From NCBI GenBank assembly GCA_029931535.1, contig JAQPZY010001695.1, positions 3,786,501 through 3,850,500 of the forward strand: 64,000 bases of DNA, given 5' to 3'. Source of the DNA: Margaritifera margaritifera (taxonomy: Eukaryota > Mollusca > Bivalvia > Unionida > Margaritiferidae). Made by a program: the position numbers and the translations under genes. Below are positions 37,623 to 47,893 of this stretch, in pieces. The notes beneath the pieces were generated by a model. That model saw only the letters and a program-made list of their open reading frames with translations. It was not told the DNA's origin and made no database searches. The first letter of the stretch is position 1; each line of letters opens with the position of its first letter.

Positions 37623-38076
37623 TCACCCTTTATTAAACGAGATAAGCATATTAGTTAAAGCCTTAATCTCAAAGAGTTTATTTAATACCTCCATTGTGGA
37701 TAATACTAATTAATAATTTTTACTAATTAATTCTAATTAATACTAAATAATAATAATACTAAACCACCTGATTATGTACCGGTAGCATATTTAGGAATTG
37801 GTTTTAGTAGATAATAACATATATTTTTAAAAAATAGCAAAAAACAGGTAATTTTCTCATTTGTTTTATATATTAGGAATTTTTAAGTATTCAGATTTAA
37901 TTTAGTTTGCCATTAGTCTTATATAGGTTTGGTACTGGACTGCACAAACTTAAATTAGTTCATTGGCTTGTACGTGACCAGGTGCAGGTTTTAGTATTAT
38001 CCACAATGGAGGTGTTAAACAAAATTTTTGAGATGATGACTTTCACTTTAATGGCTTCCTCCTTTAATAAAGGGTG
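37623..38076. mobile_element. Foldback element with about 86-bp inverted arms
   Basis: 37623-37709 and 37991-38076 are inverted copies. TCACCCTTTATTAAA pairs with TTTAATAAAGGGTG, TACCTCCATTGTGGATAATA pairs with TATTATCCACAATGGAGGTG, and TTAATCTCAAA pairs with TTTGAGATGATGA. The spacer is about 280 bp of AT-rich sequence with (TAAT)-like runs. No TIR-type end motif or coding. Confidence 0.8.
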
Positions 38077-38240
38077 CCACATTCTTTTGCTTATGAGCAA
38101 ACTTGATTGTGGAAATAAAAAGGGTGCCACATTCTTATTCTGCTTATAAGCAAACTTGATTGTGGAAATAAAAAGGGTGTCACATTCTTATTCTGCTTAT
38201 AAGAAAACTTACTTGTGGAAATAAAAAGAATCAAGAATCA
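38066..38240. repeat. Minisatellite, about 53-bp unit, 3 copies
   Basis: AAAGGGTGCCACATTCTTAT, TCTGCTTATAAGCAAACTTG and ATTGTGGAAATAAA are repeated. It begins exactly at the outer end of the right foldback arm. Confidence 0.92.
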
Positions 38241-38259
38241 ACTTGTGAATTCTCTGATA

Positions 38260-38483
38260 CTGTATATACCCGGTATTCACTCATAAGTCAGATCCAACTG
38301 CAAACTGCATAGACACAGATCTGCAATCACATAACGTGCCTGCAGATCTGTGTCTGTGCAGATTGTTAGGAGTAATCAGTAGAACAAACAACATAAATCC
38401 TTATCTGTCAGCACATTATGCTATGGCAAATCAGGGTCTATGTTGTTTACAAGTGGAACTGACTTGTGCACGAGTATATACAG
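38260..38483. mobile_element. MITE, family TATACTC, copy 2 (224 bp, TA target duplication)
   Basis: Left end CTGTATATACCCGGTATTCA and right end GCACGAGTATATACAG, flanked by TA. The interior carries CATAGACACAGATCTGC and CAATCAGTAGAACAAAC-like words shared with the other copies. Confidence 0.87.
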
Positions 38484-38485
38484 TA

Positions 38486-40695
38486 TTCCCTGTCATTTAC
38501 TACTTGCAACATATATGGCACAATACCATCAAAAACATATATGCATAAGATGACACAAAAGTTGTTGTTGAAAAAAGGAATACTTGTGTGCCTGAATTTA
38601 CTCAAAAAGTGATTACAAGGAAAGAAAGCACATACAACTATCCCTTGATAACTTGCACCCAGATATCTCACAAACCCGCTTATAACGCGGGGTCAAGCAT
38701 GGATCCCATTTTTTTCTTTCTAGAAAATAACTAAATGTATGACCCCTATTTATTGAATGTGAACTAAATCGCAATCGAAATTGATAAATGAAACCTTGAT
38801 ATATTGCTCATTTTATCGTTGAAAACAGCTGTTAGTGCTGGGAAATTTGATGCAAAATTATGAAATTTATAGCTTTCAATAAAAGTCATATATTTCATTG
38901 AATTTTCTTTTAAAAAATAACCTGATTCTAAGTACACTCTAAATAACTAAATATGACAATATATTGTCAATTAAAATGTCAGTAATGCCTACTGGTGGCA
39001 ATACTTTAAGAAATAAATACCAATTAAATAAGTATTGTCAAGTGAAGTTCATGTTTGTTTTATCTTTTAATTGGTTTCAGTGTAATTGTCATGAATGTGA
39101 TGTGCCCTCTTGTATTCAAATGTGAAAAGCTTAAATCAACTGTCACAGTGATGCCCTCTATTGTTTCCGTTAGAACCTAAATAAGTACTGACTGTGTTTT
39201 GATCTGCAACTTTTGGAAGTGTTGGTTACATTGTTACAATCAAATGAATGTTGTATTATCACATTAATTAGTCTTTTGTAGCAAATCAAGTAAAGTAGTT
39301 AGAATAAAAAAGTTAAAAGGCATGCAAATCTTACCTGAGTAAGAGCTAGTGGTCGCAGTAGTGTGTTAAGTCAGCTCATTTCAATTGACTAATTGAACAC
39401 TTTGACTAATCGAACACTGAGAACACTGTCAGTACATGTAACATAATTAAAGTATCTAACATTAATCACTTGTTTATGTGATCAAAAATAGCAAAGGAAC
39501 AAAGTGAAAGGCGTACTACGTGCATGAAAAGCTTTGTTTTGTGGATAGGGTTCATTATGGAGAAGTGAGTTCCAAAGTTTATTGTGAACTTACAATTCCC
39601 GAATTGGCACTCAGAGGTTTGCTCAAGAATGAGCAGAAATTTTGCCATAACTTGCAAGAAATCACAGCATCAGTATTTTACTAATATAAAATTGTTTAAA
39701 AAATTGAGTTTCAACATTGTTGTTTAAATAAAGAATCTTATTGTATTCTGAATCTACAGTAACACTAGAATGTATCCACATTCACATGCAAAAAGTGGTG
39801 ATGTAATACAGTGTTTTCGCTGGTACACGTGATGTGTGTTGAAACCACTTGGAGTAAGGTTTTAAATGATCTTTCAAAGATTGGATATAAAGAAAATAAA
39901 GGTAATTTATACAGAAAAGTAAAGAACTCCATTAGAAAATTGACAATTATTCCCAACGTGATTATTAAATGAGTATTCAACCATTTAACATGTTCCCCCC
40001 AACTTTTTACTGTTGAAGTCCATCCTTTTCTTAATTTTTCAAAGGTCACGAACTCATGCTGTTGCTGATGCTTTTGGATCTTGTTGTGCGCAGGTTATCG
40101 AGGGAGAGATATGCCTATATTGCATGAAACTGGACAAACATCTTGTAGTTAACTTTGAGCTCATACCTGACCATAAAACCAAGTGCATCTAGCATGCGTG
40201 ATCCATCATCTGTCAACATTTGCTGTTTTAAACTTCTCAAAACCTGCTGGGCCAATTTCAGTCAAAAAACATGGTAGGAATGTTTCTCAGAACATGCTCT
40301 ACCAAAATTGTGTTTAAATGGCTCCCCTAGCAACAATGTGGTTTCCATAGCAACCATTTGGAAAACCTTCATATAATACTCATCTTCCATCAAGCAAGGC
40401 TATTGTTACTAATATATAAACAAGAGGCCCAAGTGGGCCTGTTACTGCTTACCTGATATATATTGGTCTAAACACCAAATGTAGTAGTAATAAGGCAAGT
40501 GCATTTGGTTAAAAGTCACCCGTATCAGGATAAGTTCCAGCTACTCGACCACAGAAATAGTATTGTTGTATTGAATGTTATGGTAAACAATATTACCCAA
40601 TGGAACTTTTTCCCCACAAAATGCTTCCTCATTAACTCAAAACCATAACATTTTTATCCCCACAAATATAATTTTATAGTAATTTTTGCTTTCAG
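38486..40695. other. Rest of intron 6, no feature recognised
   Basis: AT-rich. A CCCGCTTATAACGCGGGG hairpin word is at about 38676. The frame at 39765-40049 (minus) has no recognisable similarity. Confidence 0.45.
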
Positions 40696-40772
40696 CTAAG
40701 AAACACTTGGAAAGAACCAGCAGATGTTGGCCCATGGTCATCAGTGAAACAATAATCTTCAACATGGCTTCG
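40696..40772 (+). CDS. INTS13: INTS13 visible exon 7 (77 bp)
   Basis: The acceptor is GCTTTCAG ending at 40695 and the donor is TTCG|GTATGT at 40773. Phase is 1 in and 0 out. It encodes KKHLERTSRCWPMVISETII and FNMAS, against LEKHTRYWPMIISQTTIFNM in human. A minus-strand SINE sits about 35 bp into the following intron. Confidence 0.95.
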
Positions 40773-40807
40773 GTATGTTCTTCAAAACCATATTTTTCTG
40801 TATATAA

Positions 40808-41003
40808 GGTTTGGTTTGGGTTTTTGGGTGTTTTATGGGACATCAGTGCATTAAAGGTCATATCATGCTGAGGCAAGTACAGTAAAGTGCTTTGCCCAAG
40901 GACAGACCATGATAGCTGATCAGGGCTGATCCAACAGTGGGAATCGAACTTCAACCCGTCTGGCCATAAATCCTGTGTCTTAGCAGCTGAGCCACAGTGA
41001 CTT
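40808..41003 (-). mobile_element. tRNA-derived SINE, family B, reverse orientation
   Basis: On the minus strand it reads GTCACTGTGGCTCAGCTGCT (A box region) and GAAGTTCGATTCCCACTGTT (B box). It ends with the complement of GGTTTGGTTTGGG. It lies about 35 bp downstream of exon 7. Confidence 0.83.
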
Positions 41004-41008
41004 TTTTC

Positions 41009-41849
41009 TGAATATAAAGCAGACTTTTTTTTTCAACTTTTTTTCTGTTATATACTGGGTTATCATTTTATAATGCAACAAAAATATTACTGCTTAACTT
41101 TATGGTGAGACAAAGTTGCCTGGGTAGTATTAAATAGTCAGTTTGGGCTATGGTCATGAGCTAAAATGGACAATTACTCATTTAAAACCACCCACCATCA
41201 AAATAAAACACCATAACCATTAACATGTATCCATTTTCAAATTCATCAGAGCATAGAAAAGGCAGTAAAAAGATTTACATGCCAAAAACTTACCTTTTTA
41301 TGATATGTCCTCACAAATTGTCTCCCTTTTGGAAATTTGCTTGGTTAAAAGTTGCAGCAAATTACAGATAGCAGCAATCATGTAATTGACTCCAGGTCAG
41401 TCAGTAAAAAATAAATTCTTATGTCAATTTAATAAATTTTTATGATGAAATGCAAATAATTCATTGTACTTCTGAGACATTTGTAAAATTGATTGCACTT
41501 CAGAGACATTCATAAATTGATTCAGGTCTACTAATTGCTTCACCAAATATGAATTTGCATATCTCGCAACCCTATACCAGTACTGCATTTTGGGTTGAAA
41601 AAGATGGTATTTAGGGTCGGAATCAAAAAAGTTTAGGAACCACTGCTGTAAAGCATCTCAGTTTAACATAGTTCCTGATATAACAACTATGAAACTGTTG
41701 CATGCTACTATGGGTGTAAATCTCATGCATTCTTGCATGTTGGGCCCTTCTCTAGACAAAGTAGGAAACATTCTTAGTATAGCATGGTCATGGATCCCAT
41801 TATACTGGTTGAATGATTTTGTTCCATATAATGGTAATCCAGTATAAGG
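41009..41849. other. No feature recognised in intron 7
   Basis: Short repeated word TTGATTGCACTTCAGAGACA near 41465-41510; otherwise plain AT-rich DNA. Confidence 0.45.
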
Positions 41850-42672
41850 CAACCTTGTCTATATCACAGTATATTGGTAAGGCTTCCCTTAACAGTGTTA
41901 TAAAGGGGGACCACTGTAATACTCGTCTGTATCACAGTATACTTGTATAGCTTCCCTTTACAGTGTTATAGCAGGGGACCACTGTAATACTCATTGTCTA
42001 TATCATGGTATACTTGTATGGCTTCCCTTAACAGTGTTATAGCAGGGGACCACTGTAATACTCATTGTCTATATCATGGTATACTTGTATGGTTTCCCTT
42101 AACAGTGTTATAATTGGAGACCACTAATACTCATTTTCTATATCATGGTATACTTGTATGGTTTCCCTTAAGAGTGTTATAATGGGGGACCACTGTAATA
42201 CTCGTCCATATCACAGTATACTTGTATGGTTTCCCTTAACAGTATTACAATGGTGGACCACTTTAATACTCGTCTATATCATGGTATACTTGTATGGTTT
42301 CCCTTTACAGTATTACAATGGTAGACCACTGTAATACTCATCTATATCACAGTATATTTGTATGGTTTCCCTTAACACTATTACAATGGTGGACCACTTT
42401 AATACTCATCTATATCACAGTATACTTGCATGGTTTCCCTTTACAGTATTACAATGGTGGACCACTGTAATACTCATCTATATCACAGTATACTTGCATG
42501 GTTTCCCTTCACAGTATTACAATGGTGGACCACTGTAATGCTCATCTATATCACAGTATATTTGTATGGTTTCCCTTTACAGTATTATAATGGGGGACCA
42601 CTGTAATACTTGTCTACATCATGGTATACTTTTGTATGGTTTCCCTTAGCAGTGTTACAATGAGTGACCACT
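41850..42672. repeat. Minisatellite, about 67-bp unit, 12 copies
   Basis: The unit contains CTATATCACAGTATACTTGT, ATGGTTTCCCTTAACAGTGT, TATAATGGGGGACCACTGTA and ATACTCAT. CACAG/CATGG variants alternate irregularly. Confidence 0.95.
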
Positions 42673-42689
42673 GTATTTATACATTTATA

Positions 42690-42895
42690 ATCCACATCCC
42701 ACTGCAGATAGTACAGATGCTGCAGATCTGCCATAGCATAATGGGACAGATCAGGTTCTATGCTGTTTGCTTAATTCAAAAGCAGAATGAACAAGATAGA
42801 CCCACGTTATATTATTCATTATGTGATGGCCCCGTGTTATATTATGCATTATGTGATGGTAGTGCTGGATTTATCACATGACTACTGTGATATTT
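42690..42895. mobile_element. Diverged TATACTC-family MITE interior
   Basis: Carries GCAGATCTGCCATAGCATAA, CAGATCAGGTTCTATGCTGT and TTATGTGATGG, as in the intact MITEs. Termini are not recognisable. A 30-bp piece (GTGTTATATTAT-CATTATGTGATGG) is duplicated. Confidence 0.6.
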
Positions 42896-43577
42896 AGATT
42901 AATATACTATCATACTTTTTTATGTGAAACACGTATAATAACACCTCATGACATCACAAATGATGGCATGACATCATGTAAGGAAAAGGCGAAATGAACA
43001 AAGCATCCGAATGTTTTTCAAAGTCATTTCACTTCACTATTCTGTGGTTTTGTCAAATAAAATCAAATTCCTTCATCATGTGATAAATAGAATCTTACAT
43101 TTGTGTTCATTCCAAATGAAATTTATGAAAATCATCAAATAATTGCCAAGGGTCTCAAGAGATAGAAACGATTTGACTCGTTTCATAAAATTTCATTTGA
43201 AGTGAGAACTCATGTAAGTTTTACTATCTGTATACTGTTTGCATATATTCCTCTTATCAGATCTGAAAACTTAAAGATTCTGATTGGAAACTTCTCAAGT
43301 ATCTATACCAGGACCACTTTGACTTGCAACAATGTCCTGGGACAAGTGTTCATTTTCAGACTGTGGATATCTACTGTAATTTTGTTTCCGGTATTTTGAA
43401 AGTTAGTTCCATGACTGATCATTGTACAGCATATGACATACAATATATATATAATAAGTTTGGAAATAAAGTAGAACAATAATCAAGTAATTTACAACCA
43501 GAAATTGTTTGTATTAAACTAAGTTGGAGATTGGACCATAGTTAGTGCATTGAGATGAATATTTAACCCATTTATTT
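42896..43577. other. No feature recognised in intron 7
   Basis: AT-rich; no coding signal beyond short chance frames. Confidence 0.45.
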
Positions 43578-43775
43578 GGGAACCTTGGTAGCTCACTTGG
43601 TAGAGCATCAGGCTCACAATCCAAGGGTTGCAGGTTTGATACCCTCCCAGGACAGCCTAGGTTGGCTGCCTCGGTGAGTGCTTGGGAAAGGTACTTTTTT
43701 CCCATTTCCTTGGCATGATATAGCCAATAATGTGCTCAAAGTTCCACACAGCCAACTAAACAATCACTCATTTAT
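43578..43775 (+). mobile_element. tRNA-derived SINE, family A
   Basis: GGTAGCTCACTTGGTAGAGC with GGCTCACAATCC at the anticodon-loop position and GGTTTGATACCC as B box. The body is GCTGCCTCGGTGAGTGCTTG and CCATTTCCTTGGCATGATAT. Confidence 0.87.
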
Positions 43776-43928
43776 TTTCACACCCTCCCACAGTGACTGA
43801 AAATCAGTAAAACTACATTTTCACTATCATTACAGATCAGTACCAAACAAAATCATGGACATTACAGTAGTAAAGGCTTATCGAGCTAGACCCGAATATG
43901 TATATAAAAAAAATCTATAGAAATGTTG

Positions 43929-44233
43929 ACCATGAATGGACAGTTTGTCCACAAAATTACTTACCTTGAGAATTGCCACACAGGTGTGTATGCAGAGTTA
44001 GTCCTATCTGGACAGCAACCCAAAACAACTGTGACCTTGAACATAACCTCAAACCAGATTGGCACTTTTTCTGCACAAAACTGATGTTCTACAAGGTATG
44101 CCAGTAGGCAGACATACATTCATGACACATTTGCTAATAATGATGGCGATACTTTGGGATAACTTATCCATACCTCTAGTATTAACAGTTTATCTGCTGG
44201 CCAATCACACAAAACAGTTTAGTGCTACCTTAA
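43929..44233 (-). repeat. Dispersed repeat X, about 300 bp, copy 2, inverted
   Basis: Reverse-complement partner of 25976-26273: GACCATGAATGGACAGTTTG at its left end and CAGTTTAGTGCTACC at its right end. The two copies lie in introns 2 and 7, in opposite orientation. Confidence 0.85.
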
Positions 44234-44469
44234 TATTACTTTTTTTCAATGGGGCTTGAGATCAGTGTGGTATATGTTTGAAAGTCAGTCACTGTATTTT
44301 GTAGTTCAAGTTTCTAGCACTTTTTACATAGGATAACATAATATTTTATATTTGTTACCATCATCATCATCTTATTATTATTACTGTTGTCATCCTCATT
44401 GTTTTCCATTTCATCAAGTATTCAACTAGTACAGTATCAGAAACTTACAAAATGATCTCCTATTTTTAG

Positions 44470-44627
44470 CACATTGACCCCTTACCACGGCTAATTGTGA
44501 AAGAGAAACTGGATGAAGATGATGTCCTGGAGTGTAAGAAAGCCATCTTCCATGTAGTTGGGATGGAGAGTAGAAATGAACCCCTTCCTGTCACAGCCAT
44601 AGGGAGCAGGGGCAAGGGACCCAAGAG
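44470..44627 (+). CDS. INTS13: INTS13 visible exon 8 (158 bp)
   Basis: The acceptor is TATTTTTAG ending at 44469 and the donor is AAGAG|GTATAT at 44628. Phase is 0 in and 2 out. It encodes LIVKEKLDEDDVLECKKAIF and then VGMESRNEPLPVTAIGSRGK and GPKR, against the human VKESLTEEDVLNCQ and GTRGKGPKR blocks. Its 3' two thirds have been duplicated at least three times into the following intron (44653-44985). Only this copy has an acceptor and an unbroken frame. Confidence 0.95.
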
Positions 44628-44652
44628 GTATATTAACACTTACCTGTCCATT

Positions 44653-44985
44653 AGTTTAAGAAGGCCATATATTATGGCATTGGAATGGAGAGTATAAATA
44701 AACCTCTTCCTTGGGAAGCAGGGGCAAGGGACCCAAGAGATACAGTAGCACCTACATGACAGTTTAAGAAAGCCATCTCATGTGTGGTTGGAATGGAAAG
44801 TAGAAATAAGCCTCTGTTTGTCACAGTCATGGGGAGCAGGGACAAGGACCCAAGAGTACAAGAGTACAGTATCACTCGTCTGTCAGAATTTGGGTGCATG
44901 ATGGTCATCAAACATTTGATTGGAATAAAGAGTGGGAATGAACCCTCCCCAGTCCTCACCATGTAATGCAGGACACGTTGAAATC
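44653..44985 (+). pseudogene. Three decayed tandem copies of the 3' part of INTS13 exon 8
   Basis: Copies start near 44653, 44761 and 44885, against the parental segment at 44531. They repeat the AAGAAAGCCAT, GGAATGGAGAGTA and GGGACCCAAGAG blocks of exon 8. The second copy has lost about 15 bp and its donor (AGAG|ATAC). The third has small indels. The fourth is the most diverged. None carries the exon 8 acceptor, because the duplicated unit begins inside the exon. They therefore cannot be spliced in as exons in the normal way. Confidence 0.85.
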
Positions 44986-45588
44986 AGGTGGGATAGTTGG
45001 TAGGAATAATGAAATCTATTATATGTTCTGGTTAGGGGTCTTGAAATTCTAAACGCTCTTGGCAGACATTTTTTTCTGAAAATTAATGTGGCAGCCAGAT
45101 GTTTATAAAATTGAATATAAAAACATTCTAAGAAAGTATAAAAAGTTCTAAAAAGTAAGAAAATATTGATATACCTAATTATTAAATGGATCAGAAAATG
45201 TGTCGATTTCGGTTACGGATTTGCTGTTGCTTCAGTTTTAGTATTATCCTTCCATGCTTTTTTAATTTTCTCTCAAACCATTTATTTTTTAAAATGATTT
45301 TTTTTTCCCCTTTAGAAACCATACTTTAGAACAACAACTGCATTTTATGCAAATCTACTGTGTTTACAAATTTGATTATTAATTATCAAACAAGCGTACT
45401 TACTTCCTTGCAAATACATAACACATAATTGACAGGCATTTCTGGTCAAATCAGACAGTAAAGTTTTATTTGATCAGGTCTTCAAACAATTGTTGGAGGA
45501 TGATAATAAAGGTACGTTGTTGTTGCTTGTATCTTTTTTTTATTTTTATTAGGGCCTAGGCTACACATCTTTTGTTCTAAGGTCTGAT
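44986..45588. other. No feature recognised in intron 8
   Basis: AT-rich, after the exon 8 pseudocopies. A (GTT)n run at about 45589-45611 borders the next LINE. Confidence 0.45.
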
Positions 45589-45589
45589 G

Positions 45590-46432
45590 TTGTTGTTGTT
45601 GTTGTTGTTGTTTGTCCTTCGAGTTCGAAGATGACCATGGCATCACTAACTGGTTAGGTTTCTGTGAGTACATGAATGGCTGATCAGGCCAATTTGTGCT
45701 CTGAACTGTCAGTGACACACTTGACAGGAGATGCTGCTTGGCAAATCAGCAGATGTGGATACACTGGGAGCTATAGCTGCCGACCTGCACACAGGTGGCT
45801 CAGGGCATAGGGTCACTTTTCACTGGACCGAAGCAGCAGTGGATCTCGGCACCCCCCTTGGTGACTGAGCAGCATTTTTTTTAGGATCACACTGCTGACC
45901 TCTGTAGCATGAGGAAAGGGCTAGAAAAGGTGCCCTAAACATTGTCTGCTTCACCTTAACCTTGGTTAGCACACTGTGGCTGACGGGAATCCCAACTTAG
46001 CAATCAAAAACCTAACAAGAAGACAAAGGCGATGCAACTCACCATCGGTGCCTGGAACGTACACACACTAATGGACAGTACATCAGCAGATAGACTAGTG
46101 AAAGGAATGGCTGTAGTTAGTAGAGAATTGGCCAGATTCAACATCCAGATAGCAGCCCTGAGTGAAACTTGCTTAGCTGAAGAAGGACAACTCACCAAAG
46201 TAGGAGTCAGCTACACCTTCTTCTGGAGTGGCTGAAGAGAATAAGAGCGATGTGAAGCTGGTGATGGGTTTGCCATCAAATCACATCTAGTTAGGAAGCT
46301 CACATATCTCCCAAAGGATGTCAATGACAGACTAATGCAAATGAGACTCCCACTGTCCGGAAAAAGACATGCAACTATCATCAGCGCCTATACACCCACC
46401 ATGACCAACCCAGATGAGATCTAAAGGTCTTA
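45590..46432 (+). mobile_element. 5' fragment of a non-LTR retrotransposon with AP-endonuclease remnant
   Basis: After a (GTT)n stretch and a 5' UTR-like region, an open frame at 46032 reads MQLTIGAWNVHTLM, IQIAALSETCLAEEGQL and VSYTFFWSG, the start of an APE-type endonuclease. Two stops follow (about 46233 and 46239). The frame then continues with GFAIKSHLVRKL, RLPLSGKRHATIISAYTP and NPDEI, where similarity stops. The 3' part, including reverse transcriptase, is missing. Confidence 0.8.
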
Positions 46433-47816
46433 TATGTGTTGACATGCTACCACACAATATAGTTAAAAAGCACGTGGTGTGAGAGACTGATGTAATGTCT
46501 ATAGTATGGGGCAGTTGAAAATTATACGGTTTTGATAAGTCCAGAAAATAAGCTTTGACACCTCTGTTGTCTTATGCTTTATGGTTATAGAGTGTTTAAA
46601 TAATTGGGGAAACATATAGACCAAACAATTGCATCGGACAATTATGAACTCCTTACATCTAATGTCCGACATGTCGAGTTAGCAAATAGTCATTTGAGCT
46701 GATTTTTGGTCATGTCTAGTAAATATGCCCAATTTGGGATATCTGGCTTTGGTGTGGGATTAATAGAATATTCCTTACATATGTGGGCAGTATACAGAAT
46801 CCTGATCTGAGGGGATACAATTTGTGTTGGGGATGAGGCTTGCTGAGTCACTGGTATGAATCTTATTCCTCAAGGGTTAAATTTCCCTATCCTGTCCAAA
46901 CAATAGGGAAGATTGTTTCTCTCACCCAACTCATGTATTACTTCTCACATTGCAAAAAATGAAAAGTATATAACTAATTTGCATATTGCAATATGTGCAT
47001 TGATGACTTCACGTGTATGATCTCACAAAAGTCACACTTGATCTTATTGATCTCTCAGGTAAAATCAGTTTATATAAGCCAGAGTAAAACTCGTGAAAAC
47101 TCTTTTCAGTGGATGGGAAAGGGAAATCCCATCCAAGGGGTCATCATTCATGGAGAGAAATAAGGATTTGCCAAGTTCATGCACACAAATTATGACCCTA
47201 AGGGTGGGATTTCCATATTCCATACTAGTACACATTGTTGATTTTTTTTCTTCTCCTATTCTCAGATGAAAAGAATATGTTATGAATCAAATGGCATCCC
47301 TTAGACACCAGTACAACATTAAGAGGACCAAGTATCCATTGAACTTTTGGGGATATTTAGAAAAAGCATATAACATTTGGTTTACACTTAAAATTTTCAC
47401 TGTTATTTCAGAAATGTGGTTTAAACATAGAAATATTTCTTAAATTCTGAAATTTAACTGATAGCAAAGTAGCTGACAGCCATGGAATCATGGATGCAGT
47501 GATATCATATCAACAAGATAGAGTTTAATGCACCAATCAGAATGCTGTTTTAAATCATGTGATGTAGAATAACAGTCACTTGAGGTAGAATTAATAGAAT
47601 CCATCATATTTATAATTGTAGGGTAGAAAAATTCTCATCCTGAGGGGGGGAATTTTCCTATCTAGCACTGATGCATCATAAAGGATTATTTTTCTCACAT
47701 TTCTAAATGACATTTTTTTTATATATAATTAGACTCATAAAAAATGTCTTCACCTTAAGAAAGAGTGTAAAAAGTTAGGTATACACTGAAAAATTCAGTG
47801 TAAACAGTTAAATGAT

Positions 47817-47820
<4 letters not shown>
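46433..47820. other. Intron 8, mostly unassigned; small inverted repeat
   Basis: GGAAATCCCATCC-AAGGGGTCAT (about 47126) and its inverse (ATGACCCTAAGGGTGGGATTTCC, about 47193) face each other. Words GCTGAGTC-CTG and CTCAAGGGTTAAATTT at 46840-46885 recur at 58648-58690, so an old dispersed element is likely. Confidence 0.5.

Positions 47821-47890
<70 letters not shown>
47821..47890. repeat. (TA)n microsatellite
   Basis: About 70 bp of alternating TA, immediately 5' of the DIRS-like remnant. Confidence 0.97.
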
Positions 47891-47893
<3 letters not shown>

